Source: Agathobaculum massiliense (lineage in GTDB: Bacteria > Bacillota > Clostridia > Oscillospirales > Butyricicoccaceae). From it: DNA of 64,000 bases. The notes beneath the pieces were generated by a model, which searched no databases, was not told the origin of the DNA, and worked only from the letters and a program-made list of their open reading frames with translations. The first letter of the stretch is position 1, and the number at the start of each line of letters is the position of its first letter. Of this stretch, positions 7,824 through 16,347 are shown one piece after another. The position numbers were made by a program, and so were the translations under genes. The DNA lies in the NCBI RefSeq assembly GCF_900291975.1, contig NZ_OMPN01000001.1, positions 1,798,001 through 1,862,000 on the forward strand, given 5' to 3'.

Positions 7824-8996
7824 ATGCAAGCATTGATGCGGCGCCGCTTGATGCGATGCGCTTACCGGACAATGCTGCTCGGCGGCCTGCTTGGGTCGAG
7901 CAGCGGCGTGGTGATGAGCCTGCTGCAGGACCGCTATGCGCTGGGGTACGAATGGGGCGGCGTGCTGCTCGCGGCGTTGAGCGTGGGAAATCTGCTGTCT
8001 GGCTTTACAACGGGTATGCTGACCGTGCGGCGCGGCATGCGCAACACGACGCTGCTGCTGTCGACCGGCGGTGCGGCCGGTTATTTCGCCATGGCGCTGA
8101 CAGGGAACCCCTGGCTGCTGGTGCTGGCGTTCGGGCTGGTCGGCGCGGCAAAGGGCTGCGTGCTGAATACGGACAGCGTGCTGGTTGCGATATCAGCGGA
8201 GGACCGCACCCAGGGAATGAACCTGGCGCATTCGCGCTTTGCGCTCGGCTCGCTGGTATGCCCGCTGCTGATCGCGGCGCTCGGCTTGCTGCACTGGCGC
8301 GCGCCGATGATCGGGCTAGGCCTGTGCGGCTGCCTGCTGTGGCTGAGTTATTACGCGGGCCGACTGCCGCGTCGGGCGAGCCGGACGGCGGACGGCGGGG
8401 GACAGTGGGACTTTTTCCATTCCCGCCGCTTCTGGCTGCTGACCGCGGTGCTGTTTTTCCAAAACTGCACCGAGATCGCGGTCACCGGCTGGATGGTTAC
8501 TTATTTCAAGGATACAGGCATCCTGTCCGGCACGGCCGGGCAGCTCACGGTCACGGTCATCTGGGGCGCAATGCTGGCCGCGCGGCTGGTGATCGCGTTG
8601 GTGCTGCATATCCGCAACGGCTTCCGTGCGCTGACCCTGATGACCGCCTGCTGCATCGGCGCGTACCTGCTTCTGCTACAGGCGGAAACGGCGGTCTCCG
8701 CGCTGGTGCTGCTGTTTGTGTTCGGCGTCTCGATCGCGGGCGTCAACCCGACCGCGGTTGCGAGCGCGGGTAAATCGCTGTCGAGCGCGGGCGTGGGCGT
8801 GATGTTGCCTGCGGCAGGTGTCGGGGCGATCCTGATGCCGTATATCACGGGCCTGGTCGCATCCGCCTGGGGGATCCATGCGGGGATGATGAGCATTACG
8901 TTTGCGGTCGCGGGCATGTTTGTCAGCTCGGCGCTGCTGCTGGTCGTGCGCGAGCGGGGCGAAGCGCACACAGGCTCCCGTGACGAGCGGCCCTGA
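7824..8996 (+). CDS. MFS transporter
   Basis: A 390-residue, roughly 12-segment major facilitator protein of the inner membrane. Runs such as LLGGLLGSSSGVVMSLL and repeated GxxxG-rich helices fill the length, with a polar central loop (SRTADGGGQWDFFHSRRF) between two six-helix halves. The order of segments and size recall the sugar/fucose-permease-like branch, but the substrate is unknown. Start 7824 has GGGGGAG six bases upstream; ATGs at 7809 and 7746 are in frame but poorly placed. A strong terminator follows. Confidence 0.8.
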   Translation: MQALMRRRLMRCAYRTMLLGGLLGSSSGVVMSLLQDRYALGYEWGGVLLAALSVGNLLSGFTTGMLTVRRGMRNTTLLLSTGGAAGYFAMALTGNPWLLVLAFGLVGAAKGCVLNTDSVLVAISAEDRTQGMNLAHSRFALGSLVCPLLIAALGLLHWRAPMIGLGLCGCLLWLSYYAGRLPRRASRTADGGGQWDFFHSRRFWLLTAVLFFQNCTEIAVTGWMVTYFKDTGILSGTAGQLTVTVIWGAMLAARLVIALVLHIRNGFRALTLMTACCIGAYLLLLQAETAVSALVLLFVFGVSIAGVNPTAVASAGKSLSSAGVGVMLPAAGVGAILMPYITGLVASAWGIHAGMMSITFAVAGMFVSSALLLVVRERGEAHTGSRDERP

Positions 8997-9009
8997 TGGA
9001 AAAGCGCGG

Positions 9010-9047
9010 CCGCCCGCCGGAATTCTTTCCGGCGGGCGGCTTTTTTA
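9010..9047 (+). terminator. Terminator of MFS gene
   Basis: A 14-bp perfect GC-rich stem (9010-9023 with 9028-9041), TTCT loop, T6. Confidence 0.9.
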
Positions 9048-9638
9048 ATTCTTTTGCGAGCTGTGCGCCAGATGGCGCGCGAACGAGGTGGACTGGAGCG
9101 CTTTTTGCAGCGCGGGCGTGAGCAGCATCGCGACGATCACACCGACCACGGCGTTGATTAGGCTGGAGGCGATGCTGGCCGCGCAGCCGGCCACCGCAGG
9201 GACAAAAGCCGAGCCAGCGAGCATCATGCCCATGATCTTGCCCCCGATATACAGGGTCGAATAGGTCAGCGCACCCGCGATGGCCGCGACAAGGTTGCGG
9301 ATCGTCCGGCGTCCGTTTGCCCCGCCCCAGTGCGAGATCAGCCCGCACAGGCCGGCCATGATAAAGTACCGGAGGAATGTGACATAGGCGGTGGGCGCGT
9401 ATTCCGGATCGGTCAGGTCGAACAGCGCGCAGCCGATGCCGGCGGCCAGGCCGCCGCGCCAGCCGCCCAGCAGCGTGCCTGCCAGCAGACAGATGCCGTT
9501 GCCCAGCTTGACCATGGTTGAGCCGCCGGGCGTCGGGATCTTGATTTTGAAAAAGAATGTGGCAATGAATACAAAGGCCGCGAGCAGCCCCACGGCCACG
9601 ATATCGTACAGCGTGATCTTTCGTTTGTTGTTTTCCAT
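9045..9638 (-). CDS. ECF transporter S component (substrate unknown)
   Basis: A 197-residue membrane protein with about six hydrophobic segments, matching the size and look of the substrate-binding S subunit of energy-coupling-factor vitamin transporters. Characteristic elements are LLAAFVFIATFFFKIKIP, VKLGNGICLLAGTLLGGWRG and an FDLTDPEYAPTAYVTFLRY loop. No ATPase or T subunit is encoded nearby, so it probably uses a shared ECF module elsewhere. I see no known riboswitch in its short upstream region, so the ligand cannot be inferred. The start is preceded by AAGGGGGAAA. Confidence 0.8.
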   Translation of the reverse strand: MENNKRKITLYDIVAVGLLAAFVFIATFFFKIKIPTPGGSTMVKLGNGICLLAGTLLGGWRGGLAAGIGCALFDLTDPEYAPTAYVTFLRYFIMAGLCGLISHWGGANGRRTIRNLVAAIAGALTYSTLYIGGKIMGMMLAGSAFVPAVAGCAASIASSLINAVVGVIVAMLLTPALQKALQSTSFARHLAHSSQKN

Positions 9639-9800
9639 AACGGTTTCCCCCTTTTCTTTCCTCAGATAGGATACGGCATATTTGACCTGTTTTAAATAGC
9701 CAAACTTTGATTATTTTATAAGGTCAGATGGATAAACGGCAAAAAAACCGCGCAAAATAGCAGAAACATGGGAGTAGCCTCCCGAAGAGGAGAGATGCGC

Positions 9801-10253
9801 ATGAAACTGGATAAGCAGAAATACCAGCAGATGTTGGAACAGAAAAGCCCGAATTCGCCGCTTTGGAAGGACTGTCTGAAGGCGTTCCTGTTCGGCGGGG
9901 CGATCTGCACGGTCGGCGAGGGCGTGAGCAATTTCTGGCAGTCGCGCGGCCTGGAGACAGCGGACGCGGCGGCGGCGACGGCCATCACCATGGTGTTCCT
10001 CGGCGCGCTGCTGACCTGCCTGCACCTGTATGAAAAGCTGGCCAAACACGCGGGCGCGGGAACGATCGTACCGATCACAGGCTTTGCCAACGCGATCGTG
10101 TCGCCGGCGATGGAATTCAAAAGCGAGGGGCTGGTGCTGGGCGTGGGGGCGAAGCTGTTTGTGATCGCCGGCCCTGTGCTGGTATACGGTATTTCGGCCA
10201 GCGTGCTCTATGGGCTGGCGCTGCTGCTGATGGGGGGAGGCGGCGCGGGATGA
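9801..10253 (+). CDS. spoVAC: Stage V sporulation protein AC
   Basis: Membrane subunit of the SpoVA channel that moves dipicolinic acid into the forming spore and out on germination. At 150 residues with several hydrophobic segments it fits the family; LKAFLFGGAICTVGEG and the following loop with a conserved HAGAGTIVPITGFAN motif are diagnostic. Start 9801 is chosen because AGGAG (9788-9792) lies eight bases upstream; the ATG at 9795 is too close. It overlaps spoVAD by four bases. Expression is expected in the forespore (sigma G), but I could not find a convincing sigma-G promoter. Confidence 0.93.
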   Translation: MKLDKQKYQQMLEQKSPNSPLWKDCLKAFLFGGAICTVGEGVSNFWQSRGLETADAAAATAITMVFLGALLTCLHLYEKLAKHAGAGTIVPITGFANAIVSPAMEFKSEGLVLGVGAKLFVIAGPVLVYGISASVLYGLALLLMGGGGAG

Positions 10254-11278
10254 TCCGGAGGATAGGGAAGCGCACGCTACAGTTTGCGGAGCGGCCGTTT
10301 CTGCTGTCGCATGCGGCGGCGGTCGGGAAAAAGGAGGGCGACGGCCCGTTGGGCGCGCAGTTCGACTTCGTGACCGAGGACGACCGCATGGGTCAGAAAT
10401 CGTGGGAGCTGGCGGAAAGCGAACTGCAAAAGACCGCGATCGACCTCGCGGTAAAAAAGGCGGGTCTGCAGAAGAGCGATTTGGATGTGATCCTCGCGGG
10501 CGACCTGCTCAACCAGTGCATCGGCTCGTTTTTGGCCTCGGTGGGGTCGGACGTGCCGTATCTCGGGCAATACGGTGCCTGTTCGACTATGGCGCAGGGG
10601 CTGGCGCTCGGCGGGTGTCTGGTGGAGGGGGGCGCGGCGCGGCGCCTGCTCGCTGCCGCGTCCTCGCATTTCTGCTCGGCCGAGCGGCAGTACCGGTTCC
10701 CGCTTGCCTACGGCGGCCAGCGCACGCCGACCGCCCAATGGACGGCCACAGCGGCCGGCGCGGCCGTGCTGTCCGCCGCGGACCCGCGGGGCGGCTCCTC
10801 CGGCATCCGTGTCACGCATGCGCTGTTCGGCAGGATGGTGGAGATGGGCGTTAAGGACGCGAATAACATGGGGGCGGCGATGGCACCCGCCGCTTACGAC
10901 ACGCTTTCTACGCTTTTGTCCGACCTTGGTGCGCAGCCGGCCGATTTCGACTGCATCGTGACCGGTGACCTCGGCCATGTGGGGGCGGATATCCTGCTCA
11001 CCCTGCTGCGGGAGGATAAGATCGACCTGTCGCCCGTGTACTCGGACTGCGGCAGCCTGCTGTTCGGGGATGAACAGGACGCACATGCGGGCGGTTCGGG
11101 CTGCGGCTGCTCGGCCGCGGTGCTGTGCGGCCCGCTGCTGCGGGATATGGAGGGCGGCCGGCTCCGGCGCCTGGTGTTCGCCGGCACGGGCGCAATGATG
11201 AGCCCGACCTCGGTGCAGCAGGGACAGCCCATCGCGGGCATCTGCCACGCGGTCGTGATCGAAAGGAGCGGCGCATGA
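10250..11278 (+). CDS. spoVAD: Stage V sporulation protein AD
   Basis: Soluble thiolase-fold protein of the SpoVA complex that binds dipicolinic acid. The 342-residue length is typical. Conserved segments include SHAAAVGKKEGDGPLG near residue 20, GACSTMAQGLALG near 110 and DCGSLLF near 265. It sits between spoVAC and spoVAE, with ATGA overlaps on both sides, so translation is coupled. Confidence 0.95.
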   Translation: MIRRIGKRTLQFAERPFLLSHAAAVGKKEGDGPLGAQFDFVTEDDRMGQKSWELAESELQKTAIDLAVKKAGLQKSDLDVILAGDLLNQCIGSFLASVGSDVPYLGQYGACSTMAQGLALGGCLVEGGAARRLLAAASSHFCSAERQYRFPLAYGGQRTPTAQWTATAAGAAVLSAADPRGGSSGIRVTHALFGRMVEMGVKDANNMGAAMAPAAYDTLSTLLSDLGAQPADFDCIVTGDLGHVGADILLTLLREDKIDLSPVYSDCGSLLFGDEQDAHAGGSGCGCSAAVLCGPLLRDMEGGRLRRLVFAGTGAMMSPTSVQQGQPIAGICHAVVIERSGA

Positions 11279-11640
11279 ACTGGATGGAATATGTCAATGC
11301 CTTTTGGGTGGGCGGCGCGATCTGCGCGGTCTGCCAGGTGTTCATTGACAAAACAAAGCTGACGCCCGCGCGCATTCTGGTTAGCTTGGTGGTGATCGGC
11401 GTGTTCCTGCAGGCGATCGGGGTGTATCAACCGCTCGTGGATTACGCGGGCGCGGGCGCGACCGTGCCGCTGCTCGGCTTCGGCTATTCGCTGGCCAAGG
11501 GCGTGGCGAAGGCGGTCGCGGAAAGCGGCCTGCTGGGCGTGTTCACCGGCGGCGTGACCGGCGCGGCGGGCGGCATCGCGGCGGCGATCGTGTTCGGCTG
11601 CCTGTTCGCCCTGCTGGCAAAGCCGAAATCCAAAAGCTGA
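11275..11640 (+). CDS. spoVAE: Stage V sporulation protein AE
   Basis: A 121-residue membrane protein, third gene of the clostridial-type spoVA operon. FWVGGAICAVCQVFIDKTKLTP and DYAGAGATVPLLGFG are family hallmarks and resemble parts of SpoVAC, with which it is paralogous. The start at 11275 overlaps the spoVAD stop (ATGA) and follows GAAAGGAG. spoVAA, AB and AF are not present here, which is normal for Clostridia. Confidence 0.93.
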   Translation: MNWMEYVNAFWVGGAICAVCQVFIDKTKLTPARILVSLVVIGVFLQAIGVYQPLVDYAGAGATVPLLGFGYSLAKGVAKAVAESGLLGVFTGGVTGAAGGIAAAIVFGCLFALLAKPKSKS

Positions 11641-11712
11641 GCCGCTTGCGGGCAAGGGAAAATCCCGTTATAATAGAACACAATGGGATCAATTGACAAA
11701 AGGGGTTTTTCC

Positions 11713-12675
11713 ATGCAGTATTATTTCGCCCCCATGGAGGGCGTGACCGGCGCGGTCTACCGCCGCGCGCATCATGCGTATTTCCCGGGGATAGACAAGT
11801 ATTTCATGCCATTTATCACGCCGACCGCGAACGGCCGTCTGACCCCGCGCCAGAAGCGCGACGTCGCGGCCGAGGCCAACGCGGGCGTGCCTGCGGTGCC
11901 GCAGCTGTTGACCAGGTCCGCTCCGGATTTCATCTGGGCGGCGAACGCCCTGGCGGAGATGGGCTATCCGGAGGTCAACCTGAACCTTGGATGCCCCTCG
12001 GGTACGGTAACGGCCAAGGGTAAGGGCGCGGGTTTCCTCGCCCATCCGGACGAGCTGGACCGGTTTTTTGACGCGGTATTCTCGGCGTGCAGGGCGGCGG
12101 TGTCGGTCAAAACGCGCCTGGGTGTGCGCGACCCCGCGGAATTTGACCGCCTGCTCGCGGTCTACAACCGCTATCCGATTGCCGAGTTGACCATCCACCC
12201 GCGCGTGCGGGTGGATTTTTATCGGGGCGGCGTGCGCGAGGCGGCGTTTGCCGCAGCCCTGCCGCAGTGCCGCATGCCGGTCTGCTATAATGGAGACGTT
12301 GTCAGCGAAGCGGTCGCCGCCGCGGTCGGCGCGCGGTACCCCGCGGTGCGGGCGGTGATGATAGGCCGCGGGCTGGTCGGTGACCCCTCGTTGGTCACGC
12401 GGCTGCGCGGCGGCCCGCGTGCGGATAAGACGGTGCTGGAGGCGTTCCACAATACCCTGTACGAGCGCTACTGCGCCGCGTTCGGCGACCGTCGGATCGC
12501 GATGCTGCGCATGAAAGAGGTCTGGTTTTACCACCTGAACCTGTTTGCAGACAGTGAAAAATACGGCAAGCGGCTGCGCAAGGCGGCAGGACCGGACGAT
12601 TTCCTCGCGGCAGCGGCGGCGGTGTTCCGCGATTTGCCGCTGCGCGAACAGGTGGAGCCGGGCTGGTTCCGCTAA
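11713..12675 (+). CDS. tRNA-dihydrouridine synthase family protein
   Basis: FMN-dependent reduction of uridine to dihydrouridine in tRNA D-loops. The N-terminal TIM barrel shows YFAPMEGVTGAVYRRA, the NLNLGCPSGTVTAKGKGAGF substrate/catalytic loop with its cysteine near residue 95, and MIGRGLVGDPSL near residue 215. The C-terminal helical domain closes the tRNA cleft. At 320 residues it fits the family; the closest subtype cannot be assigned by eye. The start at 11713 begins the conserved N-terminus; an upstream in-frame ATG (11683) is less likely. It follows spoVAE by 72 bases. Confidence 0.9.
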   Translation: MQYYFAPMEGVTGAVYRRAHHAYFPGIDKYFMPFITPTANGRLTPRQKRDVAAEANAGVPAVPQLLTRSAPDFIWAANALAEMGYPEVNLNLGCPSGTVTAKGKGAGFLAHPDELDRFFDAVFSACRAAVSVKTRLGVRDPAEFDRLLAVYNRYPIAELTIHPRVRVDFYRGGVREAAFAAALPQCRMPVCYNGDVVSEAVAAAVGARYPAVRAVMIGRGLVGDPSLVTRLRGGPRADKTVLEAFHNTLYERYCAAFGDRRIAMLRMKEVWFYHLNLFADSEKYGKRLRKAAGPDDFLAAAAAVFRDLPLREQVEPGWFR

Positions 12676-12682
12676 AAAAGGA

Positions 12683-12717
12683 AAGGCTCCTATCCCGAAA
12701 GGATAGGAGCCTTTTTT
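12683..12717 (+). terminator. Terminator of dus gene
   Basis: A 13-bp stem (12683-12695 with 12701-12713), then T-rich tail. Confidence 0.9.
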
Positions 12718-12752
12718 GCCGCCCCGCAGTACGGGGTAGTAAGGGGGGGGAT

Positions 12753-12775
12753 CGCCGTCCCCTTGGGGGACGGCG
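12753..12775 (-). terminator. Hairpin at the end of the sugar operon
   Basis: Perfect 10-bp inverted repeat CGCCGTCCCC / GGGGACGGCG with a 3-base loop, just downstream of the ROK stop on the minus strand. It has no clear T run, so it may be a 3' stabiliser instead of a true terminator. Confidence 0.45.
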
Positions 12776-12782
12776 GATTGTG

Positions 12783-13664
12783 TTACAGGGCTTGCTGCTG
12801 CAGCCAGCGGTACGCGCCCGCCATGCCCGCGCTGTTGCCCAGTTCGGCAAAGGCGAGACGGGTGTGTGCCAGCATGAACGGGTTGGCGAAGCGCTGCAAA
12901 TGGCTCTCGAGCAGAGGGCGCAGATAGGCACTCTGCCCCATGATGCCGCCGCCGAGCACGACCGCCGCGGGGTCCATCACGCACATGCACGCGGCGACGC
13001 CCTGCGCGAGCGTCCCGCACAGCGCGTCGATCGCCTGCGCGCAGACCGTGTCGCCCGCCTGCGCGCGGGCGAAGATCTGCCGCCCGTCCAGCGTTTCGCC
13101 GGTCTGCTCTGCAACGCGTCGGATGAGCGCGGTGGTCGAGGCCTGCTGCTCGAACGCACGGCCGTTTACCGGCATGTAGCCGATCTCGCCCGCGCTGCCC
13201 GCATGCCCGTGCCAGACCTTTCCGTCCAGCACGACCGCGCCGCCGATGCCCGTGCCGACGGTCAGGCAGAGCACGCTGTCCGCGCCCCGCCCCGCGCCGT
13301 AGGCGGCCTCGCCAAGCGCGGCGCAGTTGACGTCGTTTTCGACCGCGCAGGGCAGGCGGAACGCCTGCTCGACCGCGGTTTTGAGGTTGCGCCCCGTATA
13401 ACCGGGGATATTTTCATTGGCGTACAGGATCGCGCCCGTCCGGTGGTCCACCATGCCGGCGGTCGAGACCGCGATGCCAGACGGGTTGTACTTGCCGACC
13501 AGCCCGCCGATCAGGTCGAGCAGCTTGCGCTCCACGCCCGCGCCGCCGAGCGTTTTGGCGTCGGTCGGCGTTTCCCAGCGCGAGGAGAAAACGATTTCCC
13601 CGCCGGGATCGTGCGCGGCGCCGTATTTGATCGAGGTGCCGCCAATATCAAAGCATAGAACCAT
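12783..13664 (-). CDS. ROK-family sugar kinase
   Basis: ATP-dependent sugar kinase of the ROK family (293 residues). The ATP motif FDIGGTSIKYG is at the N-terminus; GTGIGGAVVLDG lies near residue 135. The segment HAGSAGEIGYMPVN corresponds to the catalytic/zinc region, but the cysteine-rich CxCGxxGC zinc motif of many ROK kinases is missing. It is the last gene of the five-gene operon and starts 27 bases after the PTS IIA gene. Substrate is unknown: N-acetylmannosamine or glucose are possibilities given nanE nearby, but this is inference. Confidence 0.85.
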   Translation of the reverse strand: MVLCFDIGGTSIKYGAAHDPGGEIVFSSRWETPTDAKTLGGAGVERKLLDLIGGLVGKYNPSGIAVSTAGMVDHRTGAILYANENIPGYTGRNLKTAVEQAFRLPCAVENDVNCAALGEAAYGAGRGADSVLCLTVGTGIGGAVVLDGKVWHGHAGSAGEIGYMPVNGRAFEQQASTTALIRRVAEQTGETLDGRQIFARAQAGDTVCAQAIDALCGTLAQGVAACMCVMDPAAVVLGGGIMGQSAYLRPLLESHLQRFANPFMLAHTRLAFAELGNSAGMAGAYRWLQQQAL

Positions 13665-13691
13665 TGCGTATCCATCCTTCCGGCGGCCGGT

Positions 13692-14129
13692 TCAGGCGAG
13701 CAGAGCGCAGAACTCCTCCGGCGTTTTGGCCGAGAAAAGCTGCTCCATGCGGCCGTCGTCCATCAGGACCTCGGCCAGCTCGCCGAGCAGGTCGATGTGG
13801 CTGTCAGGGTCGGTCGCGGCCAGGGTGATAATCAGGCGGACCGGATCGTTGTCGCCCGCGCCGAACGATACCGGCGGATTGAGCGTGGAAAAAGCGAGCG
13901 CCAGACGGTTGGCGCCGCATTCCGGCCGCGCATGCGCCAGCGCCAGGCCCTTTGCCAGCACGAAATACGGGCCGTTCTTGTGTACGGATTCGATCATGCC
14001 CTCGATATAGCTTTGCTCGATATCTCCCGCGTCCCGCAGGGGGGCCGCCGCCTGGCGGATCGCATCCTCCCAGTCCGCGGCCGCAAGGCCGATCTGCACA
14101 TCCTTTGCCGTGATCTTTTCTAACAGCAT
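13692..14129 (-). CDS. PTS EIIA, mannitol/fructose type
   Basis: Phosphocarrier protein that accepts phosphate from HPr and passes it to the EIIB domain encoded upstream. The 145-residue protein has the PTS_EIIA_2 fold pattern, with the phospho-accepting histidine in KGLALAHARPE near residue 70. The start at 14129 follows AGGAGG with correct spacing; upstream in-frame residues look non-coding. It lies 14 bases after the HAD gene and supplies the missing IIA function for the IICB protein. Confidence 0.88.
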   Translation of the reverse strand: MLLEKITAKDVQIGLAAADWEDAIRQAAAPLRDAGDIEQSYIEGMIESVHKNGPYFVLAKGLALAHARPECGANRLALAFSTLNPPVSFGAGDNDPVRLIITLAATDPDSHIDLLGELAEVLMDDGRMEQLFSAKTPEEFCALLA

Positions 14130-14143
14130 GGTAATGATTCCTC

Positions 14144-14791
14144 CTAAAACTCTGCGATCAGCGAGGGTACGTCCACGTCCGCGAGCGAATCGCACAGGCG
14201 GTACTGACCCTCAAAGGTACAATACTTGGTCACGTCGTTGGGTACGACCAGCACGCGCATATCCGCGTTGCGGCCGGCCAGCAGACCGTTGAGCGAATCC
14301 TCAACCACCAGGCACTCGGCCGGCGTGCAGCCGAGCTTTTCGGCCGCCTTGAGGAACAGGTCGGGGTTGGGCTTGATGCGTTCGACGTCTTCAGCCGTGA
14401 CCAGCAGGTCGAAATACTGCATTAGGTGCAGGCGTTCGAGGTGTACGGTCGGCTTTTTGCGGCCGGAGGAGGTCGCCAGCGCGACCGACAGGCCGTTTTC
14501 CCTGGCGCTTTTCAGGAAGTCCTCCACGCCGGGCTTTGCCGGCAGGCGGCCGCTTTCCTCGATGAAGCACGCCAGCGTGTCCTGCGCGAACTCGTCGCGG
14601 TCCACGTGGATGCCCTTGGCGTCCAGCTTGCGGAACAGGTCCTCCGCATTGGAGCCGACACAGGCCAGGAATTCCTGCACGGACAGGTCGTACTGCTTGT
14701 GTACACGGAACCATTCGACATAGATCCGGTACCATACGACCTCGGTATCGACGATCAGGCCGTCAAAATCCATGATAATCGTTTTCAGCAT
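14144..14791 (-). CDS. HAD-IA phosphatase / beta-phosphoglucomutase-like hydrolase
   Basis: Haloacid-dehalogenase superfamily enzyme (215 residues). Motif I is MDFDGLIVDTE with both aspartates, the threonine/serine motif is ALATSSGRKK, and the last motif is CLVVEDSLNGLLAG. The cap domain occupies about residues 18-85. It could dephosphorylate the PTS product or its oxidised derivative, or act as a sugar phosphomutase. It sits between the PTS permease and PTS IIA genes, so a role in the same pathway is likely. Confidence 0.85.
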   Translation of the reverse strand: MLKTIIMDFDGLIVDTEVVWYRIYVEWFRVHKQYDLSVQEFLACVGSNAEDLFRKLDAKGIHVDRDEFAQDTLACFIEESGRLPAKPGVEDFLKSARENGLSVALATSSGRKKPTVHLERLHLMQYFDLLVTAEDVERIKPNPDLFLKAAEKLGCTPAECLVVEDSLNGLLAGRNADMRVLVVPNDVTKYCTFEGQYRLCDSLADVDVPSLIAEF

Positions 14792-14866
14792 ACTGACTCT
14801 CTTTTCAATAAACGGGTAAAGGAAGCGCCGCCGCTGGACCAGCGGCGGCGCCGCCCTTACAGGCTG

Positions 14867-16273
14867 TTACTGCTTGTTTTCTCGGGCCTGCTTGATCTTT
14901 TCGATCAGCTCGTCATACTGGGGCGCGTTGATGAAGTCGGTCACTGCGATGCAGTAGGCGTCCTTCTGCACGTCCTTGACACGGTCGAGCAGCAGCTCCT
15001 GAGTGACGACTACCTGACATTCGGTCGGCAGGTTTTCGATTGCGATATGGAATACCGTAACGTCGTCCAGGCCGGCGGCCTTGCACTTTTTCTGCAGCAC
15101 GGTCGCGCCCATGGCGGAGGAACCGATGCCGGCGTCGCAGGCGTAGGCGATGCGGGTAACCTTGGAGAAGTCAAAGTCTTCGATGCTCTCGAATACGGAG
15201 GAAATGCGGCTCTTCTTGCCCTTCAGCTCGTTCATGGTCTGCGCCGCTTCCTTGAGCGAAGCGTCGTCGCCGCCGCCCGCGCGCTTAATCAGCGGGATGG
15301 ACAGCACGAACGTAATTGCGCACGCCACCAGGATGCCCAGGCAGATCTTGAGCTGGTCGCCGGGCGAGGACATCAGCATGATGGAGATGATGCTGCCGGG
15401 GGAGGCAACGCCGACCAGGCCGACGTTCAATATGGTGAACATCAGGGTGCCGCACGCGCCGCCGACGATCAGCGGGAGGATGAGGATCGGGTTCATCAGC
15501 ACGAACGGGAAGTATATCTCATGGATGCCGCCGAACAGGTGGATGATGGAAGCGCCCCACGCGGAGGACTTGGAAGAGCCCTTGCCGAAGAACATGTAAG
15601 CGAGCAGCACGCCCAAGCCGGGGCCGGGGTTGGATTCGAGCAGGAACAGGACGGATTTGCCCAGGCTTTCCAGCTGCAGCGTACCCATCGGGGTCAGGAT
15701 GCCCTGGCCGATGGCGTTGTTGAGGAAGAGCGGCTTGGCCGGCTCGATCAGGATTGCGGTCAGCGGCAGCAGATTGTTCTGCACCAGGAAATCCACGCCA
15801 GCGGCGAACACGCCGGTCAGGGAGGCGATCGCCGGCCCAAGCCATACGCATCCGATCACGGCGATGATCGCGCCGATGATGCCGACCGAATAGTTGTTGA
15901 CGATCAGCTCGAAGCCCATCGGGATCTTGCCGTCGATCAGCTTGTCAAACTGCTTGAGGATCCAGGCGGAAAGCGGGCCGAGGATCATTGCGCCGATGAA
16001 CATGGTCACGCTGGAGCCGATGATGACGCCGATGGTGGCGACCGTGCCGATCACGCCGCCGCGGTAGTCATAGACCATCTTGCCGCCCGCAAATGCGATC
16101 AGGAGCGGGAGCAGGTAGTTGAGCATCGGGGTGATGAAGCTGCGGAGCATGTCGTTGTCGATGGCGATGCCGACTGCGGTCAGCAGGCCCCAGGCAATGA
16201 ACGCGCCCAGATTCGGGATGACCATGCTGCTGAGCTTGCTACCAAATTTCTGCACCTTTACTCGTACTGACAT
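14867..16273 (-). CDS. mtlA: PTS mannitol-type EIICB permease
   Basis: Sugar-alcohol permease that imports and phosphorylates its substrate. The EIIC membrane domain (residues 1-340) carries the family motif HLFGGIHEIYFPFVLMNP near residue 250. The EIIB domain at the C-terminus (about 375-468) has the phospho-cysteine loop CDAGIGSSAMGA, identical in style to mannitol EIIB. The 468-residue length matches an IICB protein, with IIA separate. No mannitol-1-phosphate dehydrogenase (mtlD) or MtlR is found nearby; instead the operon has a Gfo/Idh oxidoreductase, so the true substrate may differ from mannitol. Confidence 0.9.
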   Translation of the reverse strand: MSVRVKVQKFGSKLSSMVIPNLGAFIAWGLLTAVGIAIDNDMLRSFITPMLNYLLPLLIAFAGGKMVYDYRGGVIGTVATIGVIIGSSVTMFIGAMILGPLSAWILKQFDKLIDGKIPMGFELIVNNYSVGIIGAIIAVIGCVWLGPAIASLTGVFAAGVDFLVQNNLLPLTAILIEPAKPLFLNNAIGQGILTPMGTLQLESLGKSVLFLLESNPGPGLGVLLAYMFFGKGSSKSSAWGASIIHLFGGIHEIYFPFVLMNPILILPLIVGGACGTLMFTILNVGLVGVASPGSIISIMLMSSPGDQLKICLGILVACAITFVLSIPLIKRAGGGDDASLKEAAQTMNELKGKKSRISSVFESIEDFDFSKVTRIAYACDAGIGSSAMGATVLQKKCKAAGLDDVTVFHIAIENLPTECQVVVTQELLLDRVKDVQKDAYCIAVTDFINAPQYDELIEKIKQARENKQ

Positions 16274-16347
16274 TCTTTTGCCCTCCTTAAAATCCGTGAA
16301 ATGAGTCTCTACCGTTTCTCTTTATGTGGAAAAGCGCGGGGGAATGC

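Noticed and set aside
9639-9720. Vitamin riboswitch before the ECF S-component
   Set aside because: The upstream region is short and shows no TPP, FMN, cobalamin or preQ1 core.
9660-9800. Sigma-G promoter before spoVAC
   Set aside because: GCATA at 9676 and CAAACTT at 9701 are too far apart and a poor match; a forespore promoter is expected but not shown.
14426-16270. Long frame antisense to the PTS permease and HAD genes
   Set aside because: Shadow of well-supported genes; no start signal.
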